Below are positions 1-10,797 of a DNA stretch of 45,100 nt, in pieces. Numbering within the stretch: the first letter of the stretch is position 1; the number at the start of each line of letters is the position of its first letter. The DNA lies in assembly GCA_002104945.1 (NCBI GenBank), contig MCFH01000111.1:1-45100 (forward strand), in the 5' to 3' direction. The notes beneath the pieces were generated by a model. It was not told the origin of the DNA. It did not search any database and worked only from the letters and a program-made list of their open reading frames with translations. Source of the DNA: Piromyces finnis. Its lineage: Eukaryota > Neocallimastigomycota > Neocallimastigomycetes > Neocallimastigales > Neocallimastigaceae. The position numbers and the translations under genes are program-made.

Positions 1-691
1 GGAAAGAATAAATTAAGATATCTGTTCTATTACAATAACACTAAATTGAAAATAAAAATAGAAATTTGTTTTATAAAAATATCTTTTATTATAATAGAAT
101 TTTTTAATAACAATTACATCGATAAAATGATAAAAAATATCTTCTATTTATATTTTTCCTAAATACATTTATATTATATTATATATATTATATTTATTAT
201 ATTATATTATATTAATTTATTATATTATATTATATTATTTATATTATATTATATTATATTATATTATATTATATTATATTATATTATATTTATATTTATT
301 TAAAATCTACACCTAAAATCTTAATTATTAATAAATATTTAAACTATAACTATTTTTAGTAAAATACAATTGGCAATTCAAATTAAGTACTATTCAATTT
401 GAATATGTGCCCATGTATTATTGATATGTTAATCATTTAATAATTATATACTATATATCTATTTCTATTACAAAACAATACTAAAGCTAGGGGTTTAAAT
501 TGAGAATTTTAATTTATTTGATAAACATTAAAACTAAATTAATAATTTATTTTGTTTTAGACTTAAATTATTGATAAATAAGTTATGTTCCATTTTCTTT
601 TTCTGTAATATAATTCGTGTAACTTAAACAGTAATATTTATGGCTTAAATTACATTAAAGATATCAATCTGTGGCGTTTGATATCTTTACA
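1..691 (-). repeat. LTR family A, 3' LTR of element A, cut by the window edge
   Basis: The minus strand from 691 downwards matches 43008-43621 over most of its length, so it is a dispersed LTR. It begins TGTAAAGATATCAAACGCC on the minus strand. It lies directly after the RNase H remnant of element A, where a 3' LTR is expected. No polypurine tract is visible at the junction, which fits a deletion that removed the end of pol. The left part is AT-rich and includes an ATATT array. The other end of the LTR is outside the window. Confidence 0.8.
173..296. repeat. ATATT/TATAT microsatellite
   Basis: About 120 bases of pentanucleotide ATATT-type repeats with a few TTTAT interruptions, inside LTR A. 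The other LTR A copy near 43.4 kb has only a short version, so the array expanded in this copy. Confidence 0.85.
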
Positions 692-719
692 TCAGCATAC
701 TTATGAGGATGAGGATGTA

Positions 720-1232
720 TCACCTTGTGTGCCTCATACTGTTTGGTTCTTTGTTGTCAAACAGACCTACTAATGGTTTGTGGTCTGCATATAAAAGAGT
801 TTCATATTTATTCCCAGATATGTAGTACTTAAACTCCTTTGCACAATAGTATACTGCAGTTCCTTCTAGATCAGTAATACTATAATTTCTTTCTGCCTTC
901 GTTAGAGTTCTACTGACAAAGTGTATCGGATGTTCTAAATTGTCTTTTTCACCCACTTGTAGTAGCACACCTCCAATACCGTCTAAGCAAGCGTCTGTCC
1001 TAATAATAAATTGTTTATTATAATCTGGATATCTCAAAATTGGTGCACTAATAATTGCATCCTTTAATACATTAAAACTATTTTGTTGATCTTTCTCCCA
1101 AATATATGGCTCGTCCTTTCTTAACAATTTGTTTAATGGAGCAGCCAGTTTAGTATAATCTTTAATAAATTTTCTGTAATATCCTACAGTACCTAGAAAG
1201 GATCTGAGTTCACTAATATTTTCTGGTTTTGT
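720..1232 (-). pseudogene. Element A RNase H domain remnant (Ty3/gypsy)
   Basis: The minus-strand translation shows the RNase H part of a Ty3/gypsy polyprotein: RTDACLDGIGGVLLQ (first catalytic Asp), then YSITDLEGTAVYYCAKEFKY and YADHKPLVGLF. The open stretch is 720-1127; 1128-1232 is the RT-RNase H connection in broken frame. After the NKEPNSMR motif, where a tether and integrase should follow, the frame stops and LTR A starts 28 bp later. The whole integrase is therefore missing and the element could not integrate on its own. This is a deleted relic, not a working gene. Confidence 0.85.
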
Positions 1233-2102
1233 TCAATTTTTTATTGCTTCAATTCTTGATTTCATTGTTTTTAACCCATCCTTAGAAACCACATGTCCTA
1301 GCACCTCCACCTCCTCCTTAAAGAAGCAATATTTCTCAATGTTGATTTTAACTTTATGTTTCCTAAAAGTGGATAGGACTTGTGTAATATATTTAATATG
1401 ATTTTCTTCATTTTTAGAGAAAATTAGAACATCATTCATGAAAACAAAAGTACAATTTCCCAGAAGATCAAAGAGAATTCGATTCATTTTTCTTTGAAAA
1501 GCTGCAGGAGCACCAGTTAGACCAAAGGGTATTACCTTATATACAAAGTTACCAAACTTTGTAGTAAAACTAGTTAAATCTCTACTTCCTTCATCCATAA
1601 GAATTTAATGGTAACCAGAGAACAAGTCCAGCGTAGAGAATACCTTTGCGCCATGGAGACTATGAAAAATCTCATCAATATTTGGAATTGAATATGAGTC
1701 AGGAACTGTCATACCATTTAATTTTCTATAATCACAACACAAGCGCCATTTACCATTATTCTTTGAGACTAAAACAATAAGAGATGACCAAGAAGACTTC
1801 GAAGGTTTAATTAGTCCTTTATTTAAGAGTTTTGATAACTCTTCCTTGAGAATATCTGACTTAGCCTTATTCAGACCATAAAAACGACTCTTGAACGGAA
1901 CGGAACCAGGCTTTAATTCGATGTGGTGCAGGTTTAATTTAGATGGAGTTAATTCTTCTGTAGATGTAGCTACCACATCAATATATTCACTAAGAAGGTT
2001 AGTAACATTCTTTCTATAAGCTGGGTCTAAACCAGACAAAAAATTCAGGATTCCTAATATACCTAATATAATCATATGGAGACAAGGACTTCGCACCAAC
2101 AT
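1233..2102 (-). pseudogene. Element A reverse transcriptase remnant
   Basis: Two same-frame open pieces (2102-1605 and 1598-1233 on the minus strand) are split by one stop where SGYH should be followed by Gln (CAA to TAA). Visible RT motifs: GLIKPSKSSWSS, WRLCCDYRKLNG, VFSTLDLFSGYH, PFGLTGAPAAFQ and LGHVVSKDG. The catalytic box reads FMND (1431-1442) instead of the usual YxDD, so the first metal-binding Asp is replaced by Asn. The stop, the lost Asp and frame breaks on both sides make it inactive. It belongs to the Ty3/gypsy family by motif order (protease, RT, RNase H). Confidence 0.88.
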
Positions 2103-3247
2103 TCATATTTGGTGTAACCATATCATTATCGGAAATCTCTTCTTCCCAATTAAGAGAAAAAACAATTCTTGGTTGGACCTATATATTTAACAAAACAAGT
2201 GATAATAGGCAATTCTTGATTCTCGAGTAATGGAGAAATATTCTCGAAGTTATTGATGTCTTTAAACCTACATGACGATTTGGTAAAAGGATGAATTAAA
2301 AAAACATTATCAGTAGTAGACTTCAAACCTAGAAGAACATCAAAATATGTAGCTTTATGTTTAACAACACAAAAATCAGCTGCAAATTCATAATTATTTT
2401 TTTAACGCATAAACGGACTACAATAGCATCAGCAATAGTACTATCATCTAGAGTCTCGGATATACGACCTCTACAGAAGCCAACTAGTTTATACTGTCCT
2501 GGGAGACTATTTAAGTAACTGTATGTTACCAAATCCAAATTGTTTCCTGAATCAATTAATAATTTCCCATTTACACCATCCACAGAACAGGCTACAACAC
2601 CAAGGTCGTCTTCTCTAAAATTATTAGGAATCTTGTGTGTATTGTTCATATTATAAAGAAATGATCCTTTATCTTTATCAATGGAACCAATAATTGAACT
2701 TTGTCTAATTTTAAATTTTTTAAATAGTTCATTTCTTAATTTTGGACATATGTCCAAAACTTGTCCAAAACTTGTCCAAAACTTGTCCAAATGTAATATT
2801 ACATTTAGTATTTATCAAATCTTTACTGATATCATGTGGTTCCATATTATTAACTTTTGCTAACACCGTATGTCTGGTGTTATAATTTGACACTTCTTCC
2901 TGTTTTTACAACATTTGGTATGTCTGCCATATTCTTACAATTTATGTTATCAGTGAATTGCCTTGTGACAAAATTTTCTTTTCAATTTCAAATATATTAC
3001 TTTCCATGTATGGAACATTAATTATTTTGTTACTTTCCAAATTAGGAGTAGTACTACTTTCCTTAATTTTACTATTTCCTAATTTATTATGTTCTGTACT
3101 AATATCTATTTCCTTTTTGGATGTTTTAACTTACTCTTACTATTATTCTTTATATTTGATACTTCATAAATATAGTTTTTAATATCTTCTTTATTAAATT
3201 TTTATGATCTACACATTACTATTATTTTTAATATCGCTATCACTATT
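2103..3247 (-). pseudogene. Element A protease region and gag-pol linker, broken
   Basis: The open piece 2329-2790 (minus) carries a retropepsin-like core, KLLIDSGNNLDLV, with the catalytic DSG at 2545-2553. Upstream of it (to 3247) the translation is a Ser/Asn/Lys-rich linker with several frame breaks, and downstream (2103-2328) the protease-RT spacer is also out of frame. The protease is of the single-domain type that works as a homodimer in LTR elements. At 2751-2791 an 11 bp tandem repeat has expanded within the coding part. Confidence 0.75.
2751..2791. repeat. 11 bp tandem repeat (TGTCCAAAACT) x about 3.7
   Basis: Units start at 2751, 2762, 2773 and 2784. The unit length is not a multiple of 3, so each added copy shifts the frame of the element A protease region; on the minus strand it encodes FGQVLDKFWTSFGQVLD in successive frames. 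Confidence 0.9.
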
Positions 3248-3958
3248 TGTAAAAGTTTTATAAAAATTTAAAACAGATTATAAAATTTTACAATAAACAA
3301 AACACAAAAATAAAATAAAAAAAAAAAACAAAAAAAAAAAAAAAAAATATGTTTAAATATCTCTTTTTATTAATTTTATTTAGTTATTAACTAATATAGT
3401 CATAACAATTACATTGTTTTATTTTGAAATTTTTTACATGTATTTATATTTTTTGTAAAAATATACTTTAATATACTATTCTATTTAATTATACATATAT
3501 TCAATAGAAAATAAAAAACTAATTAATACTAATTTAATTAAATAATAAAATAATAAAACTAAACTAAAACTAATTAAATACACTTTTGATTCAATTTGAG
3601 TAAACTACAAATTGAATACAGTCCATGTATTACCTATATATTAATTAAATATTAATAATACTATTTATTATATCTTTGCTATTAAAAAAATGCTAATTTA
3701 AACTACGCTAAAGTTATTAAACTAATTTTAATTAAATAAAAACTTTTTAAGATTTAATTTGAATATTTAAAATATTTAAATTTAATTATCCATTAATTTA
3801 AATATTTATCCAAATTTCATTTCTAACTTTGATATTTTAAAATTAATCTTTATTTAATTATTCCATTAAATTTATACAATAAAATTTTATAATTAATTTT
3901 TTTCATTAAAATATCAAAATTATTATTTAATAATTATTTAATTAATTATTAACTATCA
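3248..3958 (-). repeat. LTR family E, solo, inside element A
   Basis: The minus strand matches 43622-44209 on the plus strand over several hundred bases. It sits between the gag and protease parts of element A and has no coding content. On the minus strand it may start TGATAGTTAATAATTAATT at 3958 and ends ACTTTTACA at 3248, giving TG...CA ends. No target duplication is seen (CTATT on the left, TGCGT on the right), so the 5' border is provisional. A poly-A run lies at 3317-3347. Confidence 0.6.
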
Positions 3959-5183
3959 TGCGTCTTAATGAATATATTATTTGGATTTGATGCATCCAAA
4001 TTATTAATATTATCAAGTAGACTTTCATCAGGAGAGGTAGTAATATTTTCCTTTTTGGTTTTTTTGTATTACTTTGAGAAGTTTTCTTTTTGTCTCCTTC
4101 AATATTTTCATCTAAATGAACCTTTTTTCTTTTCTTTTGCTTACTTTTTAGGATGTTTAATTTCAACTTCAGATTCTGAGGGACATTCTTTCTTTCTTTT
4201 GATACTATCCACATAATAATATTTCATTTCTTCTGGAGCGTTATTATTTACGGGAGAACGCTCACTCCCGTTCTAATAGTTTAAAGAATCATTTTCGGAG
4301 TCACTAGAGTGTTCTTCTTCAAAGTTATTGTTATGTTTACTGCGACTCATCATATCTTGATATTTCATACATTCATATTTAGAATACTCAGGACAACTAC
4401 TCTTCTTGTGACCAGATGTGACCAGAGTTACAGCAGAAATAAACAAAATTGAACTTTGAAAGGATTGGTATTATTTTTTACTAATCCTCTCACTATATTC
4501 TTCAGGGCTTATTAATATTGGCTTTCTTCTGAAAACTAGAGTTTCCCCCACTACCACTATTTACTCGAGAAGAGGAGCCAAAAGAAGACTTACTAGTAGA
4601 TTTATTCTTCATTTTCTTATCAACTTTGTCATATAACTCTGCAATTTTGAATGCTTCATTTAATTTGATCCATCTACCAGTTAGCTTAACACCTTTCCAT
4701 AATTCCGTTCTTGATTTAATTGCATTTAAATAGTCGGCCACAGTAATACCATTTTGATCAAAAGATTCAAATTGATTATACTTACTTTTGTACTTTTTAT
4801 TGAATTCTTTGATATCCTCTTTGTTGCCTATTTTAATTACTTTAAGTCGTCAATTATATCTTCCGGCTTGTATTCCAGGTCGTACAAATTTTTGAGAATA
4901 TCTCTTATGGTCTCCAAGTCTGGGTAGATTTTTCCATTTGGACCATGAGTAATGCATCTTCTAATCTCCTTGGCACCGCTACCCTTGGACAGTAAGTAAG
5001 CACCATTCGTAGATTTCCTTTCTTGTCGTCGATCTTGTGAAGGTCCGTCCAAGCGTGCATATTTGTTTCATACCACATGTCAACATCATTATCTTTATCA
5101 CTGATGCCAGTGACACGTTGAAGTGTGAGGATTTTATTTTGTTGTCTTAAAGCTTCTTCAGGCATTTTTATAATAGAATACAA
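3959..5183 (-). pseudogene. Element A gag remnant
   Basis: The minus strand has overlapping open pieces (5183-4905, 5052-4837, 4741-4502) in different frames, giving a gag-like product: an acidic start (MPEEALRQQNKILTLQRV), a helical capsid-like part, then a Ser/Gly/Asn-rich stretch and a short Cys/His segment near 4390-4440 (CNSGH, then GHKKSSCPEY). The Cys/His box appears broken by a direct duplication of about 10 bp (GTCACATCTG, GTCACA). A Lys/Glu-rich tail follows down to the LTR E junction. The start at 5165 (MPEEAL) looks better than 5183. No function remains. Confidence 0.65.
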
Positions 5184-5289
5184 TTATATATATATACATA
5201 TATAAATAACACAAAGTAAAATTATTTTAAATCAGCAAACTACTATTCAAAATAATTAAAATACAACTACAATCACTCCTCCCTTAAAA

Positions 5290-5307
5290 GAACCGATATC
5301 TCCACCA
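5290..5307 (-). promoter_or_regulatory. Candidate tRNA primer-binding site of element A
   Basis: Minus-strand TGGTGGAGATATCGGTTC, about 105 bp upstream of the gag start, begins with TGG and so could pair with a tRNA 3' end (...CTCCACCA). The base run beyond it is not recognisable as an LTR end, so the 5' LTR of element A is either lost or too diverged to see. The matching tRNA is not in this window. Confidence 0.35.
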
Positions 5308-5310
5308 AAT

Positions 5311-5737
5311 AATATAACACGGTTCAATTCAATTCTTATTTTTCAAGGGTTTTTGTGATTAAATACTTTATTGATTATTAATATTAATAATACAAAACGT
5401 GTTTTCAATAATTCATATTTTCCATAATATATACTAAATATTTAATTTAAGAATAAGTAATATAAAATTTAATTTAGAACTAGAAATAATATAAATATAA
5501 TAAAATTAGTAATAATATATTAAATAAATATAGAAACATTAATGAAATAAGAAATAACATTTATTTATGTACAATAATATCTCGTGATAATCATAATTTA
5601 AATATACGCCACGACTATAACTTTTTATGTAAACTTAAGATTTTTGTAGTAAATAAATTTATGGATTTTATGTAATTATTATATATTTACCAATTTATAA
5701 TAATTAAGGTTTATAATTTTATATTTTATATCAATAT
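5311..5737. other. AT-rich spacer where the 5' LTR of element A would be expected
   Basis: No coding potential, no tRNA and no match to LTR A, B, C, E or F that I can see. An early part (CCCTTGAAAAATAAGAATTG on the minus strand) may be leftover leader. The right part may be a very diverged 5' portion of the LTR A fragment that follows. Confidence 0.5.
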
Positions 5738-5944
5738 TAAATAAATAGTTATAATATAATATAAATGTATTTAGGAAAAATATAAATAGAAGGTATTTTT
5801 CATCATTTTATCGATGTAATTGTGATTAACAATTTTATTACAGTAAATTAATAAAAAAAATTTATATAAAAACATATTTATTCTGTGTTGTTACTGTAAA
5901 AGATTAGATGTCGTAATCTATTCGATTTTGTGTCTAGCTTTACA
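5738..5944 (+). repeat. LTR family A fragment (3' part)
   Basis: Matches the last ~200 bp of the LTR A copy at 43008-43621, including ATAAATGTATTTAGGAAAAA and the segment before its end, and finishes GCTTTACA at 5944. It is in the opposite orientation to the LTR A at 1-691. Confidence 0.7.
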
Positions 5945-6320
5945 CAATTTTATGACAATTCGTATTATATAATATTAATATTAATATTTAGTTTAAAATT
6001 ATAATTTTATTTCTATTTTTATTTTTATTCTTATTATTAATATCAATGCATTTTTATTTAAATGTAAGAAAAAGTGTTTAAACAAAGAATTAAAGTAGTT
6101 TTTGAAGTTCTTTGAAAGATTAGCAATTTAATAATATAATTAATAAAATATTAGTAACATTAGCATAACTTAATAAGCAAAACTAATAATGAATATATTT
6201 TATAAATAACCAAATAAAATTAAGTAAAAAAATTTTTTTATTAGTTTATTATTTAAAATAAAATAAAAAAAAAAATAACTAAATAAAAAACATTTGATTA
6301 TGACGATAATGATTATTATT

Positions 6321-6321
<1 letters not shown>
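5945..6321. other. AT-rich spacer, nothing recognised
   Basis: Low-complexity A/T sequence with poly-A and TTTTTATT runs. It leads into the TTG array. No feature supported. Confidence 0.5.
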
Positions 6322-6360
<39 letters not shown>

Positions 6361-6401
6361 GTTGTTGTTGTTGTTGTTTGTTGTTGTTGTTTTGTTGTTG
6401 T

Positions 6402-6431
<30 letters not shown>
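6322..6431 (+). repeat. TTG trinucleotide microsatellite
   Basis: About 110 bases of (TTG)n with occasional TTTG interruptions. The open frame of Val, Cys and Leu runs across it is a repeat artefact. Confidence 0.95.
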
Positions 6432-6432
<1 letters not shown>

Positions 6433-6529
6433 GTTTATTATTATTATATATCGGTATATTGCTTTATAGTTTAATATTTATGCATGGTTTTTAAAATAAA
6501 GAAAAAAAAAAAATTCTATTTAAATAATA

Positions 6530-6602
6530 TGCGAAGTGTGAGGTTCGAACTCACGACCTTAAGATTATGAGACTTACGCGCTGCCGACTGCGCCAACTTC
6601 GC
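6530..6602 (-). tRNA. tRNA-Met (CAT), elongator type
   Basis: A full cloverleaf reads on the minus strand: acceptor GCGAAGT/ACTTCGC, D arm, anticodon loop CTCATAA (anticodon CAT), T loop TTCGAAC, discriminator A, no encoded CCA and no intron. G1-C72 and a standard T loop mark it as elongator rather than initiator. It lies 10 bp after the tRNA-Ser gene on the same strand; a long T run about 20 bp downstream (minus strand) can serve as Pol III terminator. Confidence 0.96.
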
Positions 6603-6612
6603 ATAAATATTT

Positions 6613-6693
6613 CGTCACCTGCAGGACTCGAACCTGCGCTCCCAAGGGAAATGGCTTAGCAGGCCACCGCGTTAACCACTCCGCCAAAGTGAC
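6613..6693 (-). tRNA. tRNA-Ser (GCT)
   Basis: A type II tRNA with a long variable arm: acceptor GTCACTT/AGGTGAC, anticodon loop CTGCTAA (anticodon GCT), T loop TTCGAGT, discriminator G. Only AAATATTTAT separates it from the downstream tRNA-Met, with no run of four T, so the two are probably read as one dimeric precursor from the Ser gene's internal promoter. Confidence 0.96.
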
Positions 6694-7281
6694 TACTTTA
6701 TAGCTTTATAAAAAAAAGCGATTTTTTATTAAAGAAAAGTGTGGTAAGCACACTAGTTATATTAACTAACAATATAATACGCTTTCCTATTAAAGGCGTA
6801 AAGCTAATGATATTTATATAAAGAAAATTAAATAATATCTTTATTTTAGTAATAACTTAATATCAGAATATATTAAGTTATTAAAAATATTAAAATTTTT
6901 AAAATTGTAGGTTTTATAGGAGTTTATAAATTTTATTGACTTTAAGTAAAAAAAAATTACTAACGCTAAAGCTTCGTAATTTTTGTCAATTTTTGTTCTT
7001 TTTATACATGAACAATTTTAATTATTACATTTTTAATTTTAATTAACTATTGTTTAATTATAAAATATTTAATTTTTATAAATTAATAATTACTATAATT
7101 ATTGTAAATAGTTAATAAATTAAAATAAAATTTTTAATAATAAAATTTTAATAATTGAAAAAAATTTAATAATCTCAAAGGATTAGAAATTTTATACTTT
7201 GAATTTTTTTTAATAAAAATTTAAAAAAATAAATTTTATTTTTTCCATGTGTCAAAATTTTTTAAATTTTTATATATGGTA
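6694..7281. other. AT-rich spacer upstream of the Ser-Met pair
   Basis: No gene. It contains a GTGTG/CACAC mini-hairpin near 6742 and, at about 6957-6988, a 9 bp inverted repeat (AAAAATTAC/GTAATTTTT) enclosing ACTAACGCTAAAG, a motif also found in and after LTR B. Confidence 0.5.
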
Positions 7282-7799
7282 TTGTGACAGACTTTTGATA
7301 AAGAATAAAATTTATAAATAATCAATCAATATAAACTCTGACTTAAAAATTTTATTATAAATCTAATATTAAATTAAAATAGTAAACAATTAAAATAATG
7401 TAAAATATAAATATTTAATTAAATTTAAAAAATGTAAATATAAACAATTTTTGTTTATAAACAAACTTAAATGTAATTAAATAGTATAAATTGAAATAGA
7501 AAACATTATTTAAAAACTGTTACTAATTAGCCAGGAAAATTAGAATATTTTAATAATAAAATAATAAATTAATGTTTAATATATTTTCTTTTATAATACA
7601 TAGCGAGATGTATTATACATTTTTTCTAAATAAATAAACTAATATTATAAAACAAGATGTTTTTAAAACTTTAAATTATATTTAGTATTTATATAAACTT
7701 GTAGAATGAGCAAGTGAGCAAGTAAAAATAAATCATTCAATTACATACAAATATACCACTTCTAAACCTATTTAGAATTAAGTATTTGAACTTGTGTCA
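7282..7799 (-). repeat. Repeat family D (LTR-like), inverted copy
   Basis: The minus strand of this block matches 8800-9315 almost end to end (shared AATTAGTAACAG, TACATCTCGCTATG, TTGCTCACTTGCTCATTC). Together they form an inverted pair with ~1 kb between. The tip reads TGACACAAG at 7799 on the minus strand. No coding sequence. It is LTR-like in length and lack of genes, but an LTR identity is inferred. Confidence 0.7.
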
Positions 7800-8799
7800 C
7801 TTTTGTAAAAGGTTTATTATATTTTCTATAAGAGGGATAGATTTATATATTATTTTATATAAAAAAATATTACAATAATAAATAATAACAACCTCTCACA
7901 CGAGCTAGTATTATATGTAATGTTTTTATATTAAAATTTATAAAGAAATCAGTAATTAAATAATGAATAAAACAATTTAGTTATATATAATAATAAATGT
8001 TTATTCGCCTTATTTCTCTTACTAATATAAAGTATCTTTAACTATTTTAAATATAACTATTCTTTATTATTAATTATTTATTACATTATTTTACTTTAAT
8101 ACTAACGCTAAAGTATTAGCGTTTGTTTACATGTTTTCTTTTATAATATTATTAATATATATTAACTATTATTGGTTAATAATTAATAATATTATTTACT
8201 ATAATAATACATATTAAATATTATATAAATATATTTAAATATAAAATAAATATTATTTAAATATAAAAATAAATATTATTTAAATATAAAGAATTATTTT
8301 ATTTAATTTTTATAATATAAATAGATAATTATCAATTTTAAATATTGAATTTACTATATAAAAATGAGTATTAATAATCTCACAAAGAACTTCTTAAAGT
8401 TGTTCTTTGTTCAACTTATTTATACTTTCATCTTTAATATAATATTGATATTAATAAAGTATAATAATAATATAATTTAAGTTATACATGTATAATAATA
8501 TAATATAAATATAAATATAATAAATATAATAATAATATAATATCGATATTAATAAGTTGTTAAAAATAATATTAATAATTATTTAAATGAATCATATTTT
8601 ACTAATTGGTTTGTTTAATATTTATATTAAATAAACTATTATTAGTAAATATTATTAAATTAATATTTTAATTAATTTAATTAATAATTTCAAAATTATG
8701 AAATTTCATGAAATGTCAAATTTCATGAATTGTGATTTTGACATTAAAATCAGATTTTATATTGACTAATTATTTATAAATTTCATTCTTTATCGGAAA
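7800..8799. other. Spacer inside the family D inverted pair
   Basis: AT-rich. It holds a short LTR B fragment (8060-8130), a perfect 9 bp inverted repeat ACAAAGAAC/GTTCTTTGT at 8382-8410, an 8 bp inverted repeat ATGTCAAA/TTTGACAT at 8713-8744, and the last ~50 bp of another D unit just before 8800 (ending ATTCTTTATCGGAAA). No gene. Confidence 0.5.
8060..8130 (-). repeat. LTR family B fragment
   Basis: The minus strand reads TACTTTAGCGTTAGTATTAA and flanks as in the centre of LTR B (22995-23040). It keeps the 11-mer AGCGTTAGTAT that complements the element B primer-binding site. Part of it forms a perfect hairpin, AACGCTAA/TTAGCGTT. Confidence 0.6.
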
Positions 8800-9315
8800 T
8801 GACACAAGTTTAAATATACCTTAATTCTAAATAAAATTAGAAAGTGGTATATTCGTGTGTAATTGAATGATTTATTTTTACTTGCTCACTTGCTCATTCT
8901 ACAAGTTTTATATATAATTAATAAATATAATTTAAAGTTTTAAAAATATTTTGTTTTATAACATCAGTTTATTTATTTAAAATAAATAAATATAATACAT
9001 CTCGCTATGTATTATAAAAGAAAATATATTAAATATTAATTATTATTTTATTATTAAAATATTCTAATTTTCCTGGCTAATTAGTAACAGTTTTTAAAAT
9101 AATGTTTTCTATTTCATTTATACTATTTAATTACATTTAAGTTTGTTTATAAACAAAAATTGTTTATATTTTACATTTTTAAAATTTAATTAAATATTTA
9201 TATTTTACATTATCTTAATTGTTTGCTATTTTAATTTAATATAGATTTATAATAAAATTTTTAAGTCAGAGTTTATATTGATTGATTATTTATAAATTTT
9301 ATTCTTTATTAGAAA
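8800..9315 (+). repeat. Repeat family D unit
   Basis: Starts TGACACAAG and ends ATTCTTTATTAGAAA, 516 bp. It is the inverted partner of 7282-7799 and is followed head-to-tail by a diverged D unit. A near-tip hairpin (AATATACC/GGTATATT) is present at about 8812-8848. Confidence 0.7.
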
Positions 9316-9719
9316 TGATACGGTAAGAATATTATCTTAATTCTATAAATGAAATATAGAAAGTGATAATATCTGTATCTAAAAAAAATATTTAATAAAT
9401 AAAAAATAAAGAAAATGAAATAAATGGTTTTTATACTTGTTCATTTCAAGTATTAGTTAGTTTTATAAAATAAATTTATTTAATTATAAATTTTGATATT
9501 TAATAGCTCTCGTATTATTAAATATATATATATATTATTATTAATACATCTCGTATGTATATGAACATAATTATAAATATTATTTTAATAAATTTAATAT
9601 TATTATCTAATTTTAACGGATTATTAGGAACATCTTTTAAATGAATGTTTTCTATTACTATTTATACAAAATTATTATTTTAAAGTATAACTATAAACAA
9701 ATATAAACTATTTAATTTA

Positions 9720-9750
<31 letters not shown>

Positions 9751-9818
9751 TTTACATTTATAATTTTTAATTTAATAATTTTATACATGTTAAATATTTT
9801 AATTTTTATCTTTGTTTT
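9316..9818 (+). repeat. Repeat family D unit, diverged
   Basis: Begins TGATACGG and continues with D landmarks (GGATTATTAGGAACAT, TACATCTCGTATG). It runs into the TTA array. It is closer to the D copies at 18.4 and 20 kb than to its neighbour. Confidence 0.65.
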
Positions 9819-10041
<223 letters not shown>

Positions 10042-10725
10042 TAAGGATCTAAGATGAATTTAGGTAAGTTAGGTCAGAATGCCCTAACCCTACTTATTAA
10101 TTTAATATAAATTATGTATTATTATAATACTTTTATTTATTAATAAATTTATTAATACATCTTATTAACCAAATATTTTATTAATTCACTAAGTAGAGTT
10201 ATCAAACTTAATGATTTCTCGAAAAGTTCAATTGTTGAATCAATTTCGAGTATTTATAATTTTTAAATCAATTAATAAATGATTAATCTATTTAATAAGT
10301 TACATTAATTATAAATACATGATTTCAATTTTAATATAATTAACTATTCTATAAATTAAAATATATTAAATATTTATATAATGACTTTAAGCTTATGACT
10401 TGCCTTTATTTAATTGCTTAAACCATTTCAATCATTTGAGGGAGGAATGACTAACTATTTCATTTATTTAAATTTCCTTCCACATCAAATGAACAAAGAG
10501 ATATTATTTAAACTTTAATAAATATAAAATCTTAATAATTATAATTAATAGAAATCTCTAAAAATATTGTTTAATAATGTTTTATAAAATTATTACTCCT
10601 AATTAATTAAATGTATAAACATTATTTAAATAAATTATCATGAATCCACTAATATTCATGACATTATTGTTATTATTATTAATTTGTAATTTATAAATTT
10701 AATTATTTATTTGAAAGAACAAGTA
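10042..10725. other. AT-rich spacer upstream of tRNA-Trp
   Basis: Begins with a GTTAGG/CCTAAC hairpin and the motif TGCCCTAACCCTACTTATTA that also follows the second trinucleotide array at 19.85 kb. At 10432-10492 an imperfect long inverted repeat (TCATTTGA...TCAAATGA) encloses GGAGGAA/TTCCTTCC. No coding sequence. Confidence 0.5.
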
Positions 10726-10797
10726 GGAGGGTTGGCGCAACGGTAGCGCGTCCGCCTCCAGAGCGGAAGGTTGGGTGTTCGAATCACTCACTCTCCA
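10726..10797 (+). tRNA. tRNA-Trp (CCA), copy 1
   Basis: Cloverleaf: acceptor GGAGGGT/ACTCTCC, D arm TTGGCGCAACGGTAGCGCG, anticodon loop CTCCAGA (anticodon CCA), T loop TTCGAAT, discriminator A, no intron. A T5 run follows at once (Pol III terminator). The sequence is identical to the copy at 20517-20588. Confidence 0.96.
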
